A stretch of DNA of 17,240 nt from Granulosicoccus sp964437945 (GTDB lineage: Bacteria > Pseudomonadota > Gammaproteobacteria > Granulosicoccales > Granulosicoccaceae): the NCBI GenBank assembly GCA_964437945.1, contig CAYTJF010000116.1, positions 1 to 17,240 of the forward strand, in the 5' to 3' direction. The notes under the pieces are model-generated. The model made no database searches, was not told the origin of the DNA, and was given only the letters and a program-made list of their open reading frames with translations. The position numbers and the translations under genes are program-made. This document shows, piece by piece, positions 1-6,618 of this stretch. Within the stretch, counting starts at the first letter, position 1, and each line of letters opens with the position of its first letter.

Positions 1-12
1 GCATAAAAACGG

Positions 13-32
13 TGCCTTGTTGAGGCAATTTT
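13..32 (-). terminator. Possible weak terminator after the S9 peptidase gene
   Basis: A 5-bp inverted repeat, TGCCT at 13-17 and AGGCA at 23-27 with a 5-base loop, lies about 60 bases past the peptidase stop codon. Read on the minus strand, the stem is followed after three bases by five T residues (positions 5-9 as A on the plus strand). Read on the plus strand it is followed by A then TTTT. The stem is short, so this is only a plausible intrinsic terminator, perhaps bidirectional. Confidence 0.3.
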
Positions 33-90
33 ACGCAAGGCCGCCCCGAACAATCTGCTTTGCGCCGTTTGCTTGTTACACCACACTACT

Positions 91-2217
91 CTACAAACCA
101 ACCGCTTCTGGCGGTGCATCGATATCGTCAAATGGCACGAATCCCAGTACACGTCCGTAAAACCACAATTCCAACTGCAGTGCTCTTATCACATTGTTGG
201 TTTTCCGAAACCCGTGTTGTTCACCTTCGAACAGCACATAGGCATGCGGTAGCCCTTTGGCAGCCGCCGCCTTAACTATGGCCGCAGACTGATTAGGTGG
301 CACGACTTTGTCTTCATCACCCTGCAACACCAGAATTGGACAACTGAGTTGATCGGTATGGTGAATCGGTGAACGTTCAACATAGGTGGCTTTATGTTCG
401 GGATATGGGCCACCGAGTAATCCATCCAGATACCGACTCTCAAATTTATGTGTATCACCTGCCAGTAACTCCAGATCGGTTACACCGTACAAACTGGTTC
501 CACCAGCAAAATTGTCACTGGTCTGCAAAGCACGCAGTACCGTCAACCCACCGGCCGAACCACCACGAATAACCATTCGTGCAGGATCAACATGGCCATT
601 GTCGGCAAGATATTGAGCAGCCGAGATACAATCCTGTACATCAACAATACCCCAGCCGCCATTCAGCAAGCGCCGATAATCCCGACCAAAGCCAGACGAA
701 CCACCATAATTAACATCCACCACGGCGATCCCTCGACTGGTCCAAAACTGAATGGCAAGTTTTAACCCGGCCGTTGCATGACTGGTGGGGCCACCGTGCC
801 CCATAACAACCAATGGTGGTAACTCATCAGGTAAACAAGCGATATCAGGTGCCGTAGGCGGGTAAAAAAAAGCGTGTGCGCTATGATCACCCGAACGATA
901 ATTAATTGCCTGCGGAGCGGACAACCATGCAGAATTCATGGTTAGTGGTGCTGCAGCCTTCAACATTAATAGAGGCGATTGTTCTGATTCGCTTTGTGCT
1001 CGACAATCAACAACGCCGATGCTGGCCTGTTGATCCTCTGCCTGCCCTTGTATTAATACTCGCCCATCTGCGTCGGCTGCAATATGGCTTATGCTTGTGT
1101 AAGGCGATTCTATTGGCACAATCTGGCCATCGGAATGCAGTACTTGCAACTGATCGCGTGCATTGTGTGTGACAACCAGTGCCAAACGAACCGTGTTTGC
1201 CTTGGTGGATGACTTCTCATTTGAGAACTGCGATTTTGAGGACTGAACAGAGGAGGATTGTGCAGTTGAGAACTTGTTGACGTCGCTGGCAGATTCTATG
1301 TCAACCAATTCGACAAATCGCTGCGTACCAAAAATCCAGGCAGGCACACCCACCTCGCGGTCAGTAAAGCGGGTTAGTTGCTTTATAGTCTGCGCATCAG
1401 ATGAGTACTGATATATATTCCACCAACCTGATTCATCACTGGCATAAACCAATTCACCGGCGCTTGTCCACATTGCGCCCATCACCGAAGTCTCAATGTT
1501 TCCGGTGATTTTCTCAATGTTATGAATACTAATGTCGCCGCTTTGCACATTCGCCAACATTAGTTGCGTGCCGTCCCACGGCATCTGAGGATGAGTCCAC
1601 TGTATCCAGCTTAAGTGCTGACCATCCGGAGACAGTCGCGGTGTCGAATAAAAATCAGCGCCACTGACCAGTACTTTAATGTTGGTTGACTGAGCATTGC
1701 CGGCAGCATCCGATGCATCAGCCACAACGGCATTTCGAATGGCGACAATTTCGTTGTGCACGTTCGCAGATGTTGCATCGTGAGACTCGCGCACACAAAC
1801 AATCCATTGACCATCAGGACTGACGCACCCATCGGCATAACGCAACCCTTGCGCAATATCCGGTTCAGGAGTAACAGGCTGAGGTGTGTTGTTTTGTCCA
1901 TTGATGTGATCTACACGGTATAAGCGTTGATCATCCCAATGTGCAAAATAAAGGTACTTATCGTTGACCCACCAGGAACCACCGCCGTACTCATGCACGC
2001 GAGTTCGCGGGTTAAACGGTACTGATGTCAGGTCGCACATTACGCTATCCAGGCCCGCTTTGACAATGGTCGTTCGACCATTGTCTTCCGGACGTGCTTC
2101 GGCCCAAAACGCTGTATCACCCTGAAACGCAATATCGCCCAGACGAACACCGGCAGTTGTGACCATAGAAGCCGTGATAGGTGATTTCCACGTGCCATAG
2201 GCTTGTTGCTCTTGCAT
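91..2217 (-). CDS. S9 (prolyl oligopeptidase) family serine peptidase
   Basis: A 708-residue protein with the two-part layout of dipeptidyl-peptidase/acylaminoacyl-peptidase-like S9 enzymes: an N-terminal beta-propeller (about residues 10-420, with PD40-type strands such as TPRLSPDGQHLSWIQW) and a C-terminal alpha/beta-hydrolase domain. The nucleophile motif GGSAGG places the catalytic serine at about residue 554. GDEDKVVP supplies the aspartate (about 636) and EGEQHGFR the histidine (about 668), so the triad is complete. These enzymes cleave short peptides or acylated N-termini. No signal peptide is visible, so it is probably cytoplasmic. A serine-rich stretch at about residues 318-340 interrupts the propeller. 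The ATG start has an AAGG ribosome site 9 bases upstream. It follows the pentapeptide gene by 51 bases and may be co-transcribed with it. The exact substrate cannot be read from sequence. Confidence 0.93.
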   Translation of the reverse strand: MQEQQAYGTWKSPITASMVTTAGVRLGDIAFQGDTAFWAEARPEDNGRTTIVKAGLDSVMCDLTSVPFNPRTRVHEYGGGSWWVNDKYLYFAHWDDQRLYRVDHINGQNNTPQPVTPEPDIAQGLRYADGCVSPDGQWIVCVRESHDATSANVHNEIVAIRNAVVADASDAAGNAQSTNIKVLVSGADFYSTPRLSPDGQHLSWIQWTHPQMPWDGTQLMLANVQSGDISIHNIEKITGNIETSVMGAMWTSAGELVYASDESGWWNIYQYSSDAQTIKQLTRFTDREVGVPAWIFGTQRFVELVDIESASDVNKFSTAQSSSVQSSKSQFSNEKSSTKANTVRLALVVTHNARDQLQVLHSDGQIVPIESPYTSISHIAADADGRVLIQGQAEDQQASIGVVDCRAQSESEQSPLLMLKAAAPLTMNSAWLSAPQAINYRSGDHSAHAFFYPPTAPDIACLPDELPPLVVMGHGGPTSHATAGLKLAIQFWTSRGIAVVDVNYGGSSGFGRDYRRLLNGGWGIVDVQDCISAAQYLADNGHVDPARMVIRGGSAGGLTVLRALQTSDNFAGGTSLYGVTDLELLAGDTHKFESRYLDGLLGGPYPEHKATYVERSPIHHTDQLSCPILVLQGDEDKVVPPNQSAAIVKAAAAKGLPHAYVLFEGEQHGFRKTNNVIRALQLELWFYGRVLGFVPFDDIDAPPEAVGL

Positions 2218-2268
2218 TTGTTCAGGCCTTTTTTAGAATAGTTTTAATTTTTATTTTACAGAGCGGTG

Positions 2269-2736
2269 TTAGGTTTTGGCTTTCTTGTAAGCATCAAATA
2301 AATCACTGACCAGCACACCATCGATAGTCATGCCTTCAAGATTCGAGTTAAAAATAACGACACCGGCCATATTGACATCATCAAACACCGTGTCGCTAAT
2401 GTTGACCCCTTTGAAGCCAGCATCACTTAAATTCGTATCGCTAAAACTGGCGCGACTCATATTGATTTTGTTAAAACTGGCTTTGCCAAGATTAATATTA
2501 TTAAAGCTGGCGTTCGCAAGATTGACGTCATCAAATTTTACTGCCTCAAGGTTCGATTCAGTAAAACTGGCGTTTTCAAGCACAGCCCAGAATTTAGCGC
2601 CACTTAATTGCACACCATCAAAATTGGCGTTAGTCATATCTGCTCGATTAAATTCACAATTTTGCATTTGAGGCCCGTTAAACCCAGACTCTTTTTTACC
2701 AGTCTCTTTCGAATCAGTCTCTTTTGACATAGTCAT
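2269..2736 (-). CDS. Pentapeptide-repeat protein
   Basis: A 155-residue protein made almost entirely of pentapeptide repeats of the A(D/N)LXX class, from about residue 25 to 145, after a short charged N-terminus and before a short Lys-rich tail. Such repeats fold as a right-handed quadrilateral beta-helix. The central position of each repeat strictly alternates Phe with Leu/Met/Ile from residue 58 to 123 (F58, L63, F68, L73 and so on), with a one-residue slip near 50-57. No signal peptide or membrane segment is seen. The first ATG (2736) overlaps the upstream glycosyltransferase stop in an ATGA arrangement. The ATG at 2730 is equally likely as the start because AAGGA is better spaced from it. 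Some family members (Qnr, MfpA) mimic DNA and bind gyrase, but this protein is shorter and nothing shows it does so. Function unknown. Confidence 0.9.
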   Translation of the reverse strand: MTMSKETDSKETGKKESGFNGPQMQNCEFNRADMTNANFDGVQLSGAKFWAVLENASFTESNLEAVKFDDVNLANASFNNINLGKASFNKINMSRASFSDTNLSDAGFKGVNISDTVFDDVNMAGVVIFNSNLEGMTIDGVLVSDLFDAYKKAKT

Positions 2737-3482
2737 GATTCCTTATCATTGCGAGTTCGTTCGGTTGAGTTGTCGTACCACGTGTGCATGAAACGCTTTG
2801 AGCTCATGGAACCTGGAAGTAAGGCTAAAAATAATTGCCGGAATAACTGAGCTGAAGAATACCAATCCATTTTTCGAAGTGATGTTTCGATAGTATGTTC
2901 GGTAATGATATAAAATCCCATTCCACGTTTTTTACCCCAGCGTCGCAAACTTCGGGATAACGCCAGCTCTTCACCAGCATAACGCTTTAGCGTAAAACCA
3001 CCAAGCTCGCTGAATGCGTCCGCCCGAACGAAAACAAAACACCCTGCAGCGAGTTTGAAGATTTTCGAAACCTGGTTCCAACCGTTGATGCCTAACCAAC
3101 TAAGTAGGTTTAATTCACGATCACCACGAATCCATGCACCACCACCAGCCTTGTTATTCAGTTCAATAGCATCAACAGCTGCGTGCAGCAGAGGTGCGTC
3201 TATATGTGAGTCAGCATCGACAAACACATACATTGATGCGGCTGCGGCATAAGCCCCCGCATTTCTTGCGCGGGAGATTTGATTGATCGGCTCAAACACC
3301 ACCTGCGCACCAGCAGCCTGCGCAAGCTTTGCAGTATTGTCGGTAGAATTATTATCCACAACGATCAGTTGACCAGAATATGGCACCTGACTCATCGCCG
3401 ATTTGACTGAAGCAACACAGGTCTCAATGTACTCGGCTTCGTTCCAGGCAGGAATAATTACGGCGTATTGATAACTAGTCAT
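2733..3482 (-). CDS. Family 2-like glycosyltransferase
   Basis: A 249-residue single-domain GT-A fold protein. The start VIIPAWNEAEYIETCVASV is the standard GT2 nucleotide-binding opening. DNNSTD lies at about 43-48, and the metal-binding DXD equivalent DADS at 89-92. GEELALSRSLRRW at about 170-182 resembles the acceptor-side ED/RRW region. There is no signal peptide; a hydrophobic stretch at about 135-155 is the usual buried strand. It should transfer a sugar from a nucleotide-sugar donor to an unknown acceptor at the cytoplasmic side. There are no polysaccharide or lipid-A genes nearby to suggest the acceptor. The stop overlaps the start of the pentapeptide gene, implying translational coupling. 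Its AGGA ribosome site lies 4-5 bases before ATG and can pair with an upstream ACTTCCT. Confidence 0.9.
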   Translation of the reverse strand: MTSYQYAVIIPAWNEAEYIETCVASVKSAMSQVPYSGQLIVVDNNSTDNTAKLAQAAGAQVVFEPINQISRARNAGAYAAAASMYVFVDADSHIDAPLLHAAVDAIELNNKAGGGAWIRGDRELNLLSWLGINGWNQVSKIFKLAAGCFVFVRADAFSELGGFTLKRYAGEELALSRSLRRWGKKRGMGFYIITEHTIETSLRKMDWYSSAQLFRQLFLALLPGSMSSKRFMHTWYDNSTERTRNDKES

Positions 3483-3483
3483 A

Positions 3484-3516
3484 ACTTCCTATACTACTGC
3501 TTGAGCCACAGGAAGT
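3484..3516 (-). promoter_or_regulatory. Hairpin masking the glycosyltransferase ribosome binding site
   Basis: On the minus strand the segment begins ACTTCCT (3516-3510), runs through a 19-base loop and ends AGGAAGT (3490-3484), which is a perfect 7-bp inverted repeat. The downstream arm is the Shine-Dalgarno sequence itself, one base from the ATG of the glycosyltransferase. If folded, the hairpin would block translation initiation. It might act as an RNA thermometer or ligand- or protein-controlled switch. The pairing is seen directly; its regulatory role is inferred. Confidence 0.45.
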
Positions 3517-3660
3517 CTCACAAGGCATAAAACACATTCGAGGCGTCCACACGATCGATTCGCTAACGCCGTTAATCAACCAGTGCATGCAACACGTGTA
3601 AATCAACCTCTCTCTCTGACTGTTAGCGTCAATATACCGTTGCATGATCGCCGATAAGAC

Positions 3661-3692
3661 AAAAAAAAACCGGGCGAATGCCCGGCTTTTTT
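3661..3692 (-). terminator. Intrinsic terminator of the metK-ahcY operon
   Basis: A GC-only 6-bp stem, CCGGGC (3670-3675) and GCCCGG (3680-3685), closes a 4-base GAAT loop. Read on the minus strand it is followed by nine T residues (3669-3661), a strong Rho-independent terminator about 100 bases past the ahcY stop. On the plus strand it is followed by C and six T residues, so it could act in both directions, though no plus-strand gene precedes it. Confidence 0.88.
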
Positions 3693-3789
3693 ACGGTGGT
3701 CACATGTTGAAATGGCAAACATCATCTTAATGACCGACGTTTGCCACCCGTTTACCACTCGTTTATTACCATGGAAGTTACTTACACTG

Positions 3790-5100
3790 CTAGTACCGGT
3801 AATGCTCTGGCTTATAGGGTCCGTTCGCAGCGATACCAAGATACTCTGATTGCTCTGAGTTCAATGACGTTAGGTTCGCACCAATTTTCTTCAAGTGTAA
3901 TGACGCCACTTTCTCATCGAGTGCTTTAGGCAAAACGTGTACATCGACTGAATACTGATCGCTGCGTTCCCACAATTCAATTTGTGCCAACACCTGGTTG
4001 GTGAAAGAAGCAGACATGACAAAGCTTGGGTGACCTGTAGCACAGCCAAGATTAACCAAACGACCTTCTGCCAGTAAGGTAATGCGCTTGCCATCTGGAA
4101 AAATAACCTGATCGACTTGTGGCTTCACATTTTCCCAAGTGTATTGACGCAGACCAGCCACATCGATTTCATTGTCAAAGTGGCCAATATTACAAACGAT
4201 AGCCTCGTTTCGCATCTTCTTCATATGCTCGTGAGTGATAACGTTAATGTTGCCGGTGCAAGTAACGAAAATGTCTGCCTGATCAGCAACATCGTCCATT
4301 TGCACAACCCGATAGCCTTCCATCGATGCTTGTAATGCGCAGATCGGGTCAACTTCGGTAACCATTACCGTAGCACCCATACCACGAAATGCCTGTGCAC
4401 AACCCTTTCCAACATCACCGTAGCCCAACACAACAGCCACTTTACCAGCAACCATGACGTCAGTTGCCCGCTTGATACCGTCCAGCAGTGATTCGCGACA
4501 ACCATACAGATTGTCGAATTTAGATTTTGTTACAGAATCATTGACGTTGATCGCAGGTACTTTCAGGGTACCGGCTTTCGCCATTTCAACCAAACGATGA
4601 ACACCTGTGGTGGTTTCTTCAGAAAGTCCTTTGACGCCTTCCATTAATTCCGGATAGTCGTTGTGCATCATGATTGTCAAATCACCACCATCATCAAGAA
4701 TCAGGTTTGGTACCCATCCATCAGGACCTTTGATGGTCTGGTGGATACACCATTCAGCCTCTTCTTCTGTTTCGCCTTTCCAGGCAAATACTGGCACACC
4801 AGAGGCAGCAATCGCTGCTGCAGCATGATCTTGAGTTGAAAAGATATTGCAAGATGACCATCGCACCTCTGCACCGAGGCTGGTTAGCGTTTCGATTAGC
4901 ACTGCGGTTTGTATGGTCATGTGTAAACAGCCAGCTATGCGCGCGCCTTTCAACGGCTCTTTGCCAGCGAATTCCTCACGTAATGCCATAAGGCCGGGCA
5001 TTTCATGTTCGGCGATGGTAATTTCTTTACGTCCCCAATCAGCCTGGCTGATATCAGCGACTTTATAGTCTTCAGTGGTTGTTGCTGCTGCAATACTCAT
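3790..5100 (-). CDS. ahcY: Adenosylhomocysteinase (S-adenosyl-L-homocysteine hydrolase)
   Basis: A 436-residue cytoplasmic NAD-dependent enzyme that splits S-adenosylhomocysteine, the inhibitory product of SAM-dependent methylation, into adenosine and homocysteine. Family landmarks are all present: HMTIQTA (60-66), NDSVTKSKFDN (187-197, substrate and NAD domain hinge), the Rossmann motif GYGDVGKG (226-233) followed by EVDP, the NIGHFDNEID segment and the conserved C-terminus ending PYKPEHYRY, whose Lys/Tyr contact NAD of the neighbouring subunit. Length is normal. It begins 15 bases after the metK stop, with an AGAAGGA ribosome site about 10 bases before ATG, so the two genes are almost certainly one operon. 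A strong terminator follows. The gene indicates a one-step SAH recycling route instead of the Pfs/LuxS route. Confidence 0.98.
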   Translation of the reverse strand: MSIAAATTTEDYKVADISQADWGRKEITIAEHEMPGLMALREEFAGKEPLKGARIAGCLHMTIQTAVLIETLTSLGAEVRWSSCNIFSTQDHAAAAIAASGVPVFAWKGETEEEAEWCIHQTIKGPDGWVPNLILDDGGDLTIMMHNDYPELMEGVKGLSEETTTGVHRLVEMAKAGTLKVPAINVNDSVTKSKFDNLYGCRESLLDGIKRATDVMVAGKVAVVLGYGDVGKGCAQAFRGMGATVMVTEVDPICALQASMEGYRVVQMDDVADQADIFVTCTGNINVITHEHMKKMRNEAIVCNIGHFDNEIDVAGLRQYTWENVKPQVDQVIFPDGKRITLLAEGRLVNLGCATGHPSFVMSASFTNQVLAQIELWERSDQYSVDVHVLPKALDEKVASLHLKKIGANLTSLNSEQSEYLGIAANGPYKPEHYRY

Positions 5101-5115
5101 AGTACTTAGTCCTTC

Positions 5116-6282
5116 TTAAATTTTTGCGGCTTGGCGAATCGCGTCGGCGCGATCAGTTTTTTCCCAAGTAAAATCGGGGTGCTCACGACCAAAGTGTCCG
5201 TAAGCGGCTGTTTGTTGATAGATCGGCCGAATCAAGTCGAGCATGGTCATAATGCCATACGGTCGAAGATCGAAAACCTCGGCAACAACCTCTTCGATAC
5301 GTCGATCATCTATTTTTCCGGTCCCAAAAGTATCAATGGTAATAGAGGTTGGCTTGGCTACACCAATTGCATAGGAAACCTGGATTTCACAACGATCAGC
5401 AAGGCCTGCAGCGACGATGTTCTTTGCCACATACCGACCAGCGTAAGCAGCGGAACGATCAACCTTCGATGGGTCTTTACCGGAGAACGCACCTCCACCG
5501 TGACGCGCCATACCTCCATAGGTATCAACAATAATCTTACGACCTGTCAGACCACAATCTCCAACTGGCCCACCAATAACAAAATTACCGGTTGGATTAA
5601 TGTGAATATTCTCTGCAGGACACTTATCGAGCCACTCGGATGGAAGAACCGGTTTTAAGATACTCTCCATAACCGCTTCACGAAGCTGAGATAGCGGTAT
5701 ATCCGGATCGTGCTGAGTTGATAGCACGACCGCATTGATGCCGACCGGCTTACCATCAGAATATTCCAGTGTAACCTGGCTTTTCGCATCAGGTCGTAAC
5801 CACGGCAAGGTACCGGATTTACGCATCGCCGCCTGCTGCTCTACCAAGCGATGTGAGTAAGTGATTGGCGCTGGCATCAGTACATCGGTTTCGTTGTTGG
5901 CATAACCAAACATCAATCCCTGATCTCCCGCGCCCTGATCTTGCGGTGAAGAGCGATCAATGCCTTGCGCAATATCAGGAGATTGCTTGCCGATGCCGTT
6001 TAGAACCGCACAGGTTGCACCGTCAAAACCAACATCAGATCGATCGTAGCCAATGTCGATGACGGTTTTACGTACCAACTCTTCAAGGTCAACGTAGGCA
6101 TTGGTGGTTATTTCACCCGCGATAACAACCAGGCCAGTTTTCACCATGGTTTCACACGCCACTCTAGCGCTTTTGTCTTTTGCTAACAGTGCATCGAGTA
6201 CTGCATCTGAGATTTGGTCGGACATCTTGTCAGGATGCCCCTCTGATACGGATTCAGAGGTAAATATGTAGTCATTGGCCAT
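5116..6282 (-). CDS. metK: S-adenosylmethionine synthetase (methionine adenosyltransferase)
   Basis: Makes S-adenosylmethionine from methionine and ATP, releasing phosphate and pyrophosphate. It is cytoplasmic, normally a tetramer. With the ATG start at 6282 the protein has 388 residues, close to the E. coli enzyme. Visible signatures are FTSESVSEGHPDK (7-19, with the catalytic His), GAGDQGLMFGYA (117-128) and the glycine-rich GGGAFSGKDPSKVDRSAAYA loop with phosphate-binding Lys and Asp. A TTG one codon upstream (6285) is in frame, but the ATG fits the family N-terminus better. GAG about 8 bases upstream is a weak ribosome site. ahcY follows 15 bases later, pairing SAM synthesis with removal of its by-product. 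A palindrome at 6332-6347 probably controls both genes. Confidence 0.98.
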   Translation of the reverse strand: MANDYIFTSESVSEGHPDKMSDQISDAVLDALLAKDKSARVACETMVKTGLVVIAGEITTNAYVDLEELVRKTVIDIGYDRSDVGFDGATCAVLNGIGKQSPDIAQGIDRSSPQDQGAGDQGLMFGYANNETDVLMPAPITYSHRLVEQQAAMRKSGTLPWLRPDAKSQVTLEYSDGKPVGINAVVLSTQHDPDIPLSQLREAVMESILKPVLPSEWLDKCPAENIHINPTGNFVIGGPVGDCGLTGRKIIVDTYGGMARHGGGAFSGKDPSKVDRSAAYAGRYVAKNIVAAGLADRCEIQVSYAIGVAKPTSITIDTFGTGKIDDRRIEEVVAEVFDLRPYGIMTMLDLIRPIYQQTAAYGHFGREHPDFTWEKTDRADAIRQAAKI

Positions 6283-6314
6283 CAATCATCACTCAAGGTA
6301 TTAAAAATCACGCT

Positions 6315-6347
6315 ATTGTACATATAAACACATAAAGATTTCTTTAT
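6315..6347 (-). promoter_or_regulatory. metK promoter with overlapping palindromic operator
   Basis: ATAAAGA (6332-6338), two bases, then TCTTTAT (6341-6347) form a 16-bp palindrome with perfect 7-bp arms. On the minus strand TACAAT (6320-6315) is a good -10 box, and the -35 position falls inside the palindrome. A bound protein would therefore block RNA polymerase. The site lies 50-65 bases before the metK start. In Proteobacteria without MetJ, ArsR-family SAH- or SAM-responsive repressors (SahR, SamR) are known to control metK and ahcY through AT-rich palindromes. Assignment to that class is inference, and the regulator gene is not in this window. Confidence 0.55.
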
Positions 6348-6618
6348 ATATAGATACGAAAGGAAATTCGAGGAAAATGAAAGTCTTTTTTGGGCAAAAG
6401 TCGGGCCAATGCGGTTTTGCCGTTACTTCAACCTGAACACCTGAGCACCCGAACACCTGAGTTGCTTAAGGGTAAGAAGTTAGAGCCTCTTTAGAACATC
6501 AAAAATAGGCTTTTTAATAGCAATCCAATTGAATTGACGATCAAAATAATTGCAGCACTAAAGGGTGAACCTGACTCCAGCCGAAAGCCAGGATAAGCAC
6601 AGGTTACAGGTAAGGCTA
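6348..6618. other. Rest of the intergenic region between metK and the propeller lipoprotein gene
   Basis: No gene is seen. Small repeats are present: an inverted pair GGCAAAA (6393-6399) and TTTTGCC (6415-6421); a 16-base direct repeat of CTGAACACCTGAGCAC (6433-6448) followed by a copy with four changes (6449-6464); a near-perfect palindrome CAATCCAATTGAATTG (6521-6536); and an inverted pair AACCTG (6568-6573) and CAGGTT (6600-6605) just past the lipoprotein gene stop. The last might be a weak terminator but lacks a T-run. None matches a riboswitch I recognise. Confidence 0.4.

Larger units (their letters stand above)
3483..3789. other. Intergenic region between ahcY and the glycosyltransferase gene
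   Basis: No credible gene is seen here. It contains the intrinsic terminator at 3661-3692 and the ribosome-site hairpin at 3484-3516. The promoter for the glycosyltransferase transcript should lie in 3517-3660 on the minus strand, but I could not identify convincing -35 and -10 boxes. A short minus-strand reading frame at 3603-3839 runs into ahcY out of frame and has no protein-like features. Confidence 0.5.

Noticed and set aside
2330..2671. 113-residue plus-strand reading frame opposite the pentapeptide gene
   Set aside because: Its regular Leu-Lys composition is the complement of the pentapeptide repeats; it has no ribosome site or independent coding sign.
2269..2736. Pentapeptide protein as a Qnr/MfpA-type gyrase protector
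   Set aside because: It is shorter, lacks the loops and C-terminal dimer module of those proteins, and is not near gyrase or resistance genes.
5131..5658. 175-residue plus-strand reading frame inside metK
   Set aside because: It lies opposite the highly conserved metK sequence and has no family resemblance, so it is a shadow frame.
6348..6618. Possible riboswitch between the lipoprotein gene and metK
   Set aside because: The small inverted repeats do not assemble into any SAM, SAH or cobalamin riboswitch layout I know, and most lie upstream of the likely metK transcription start.
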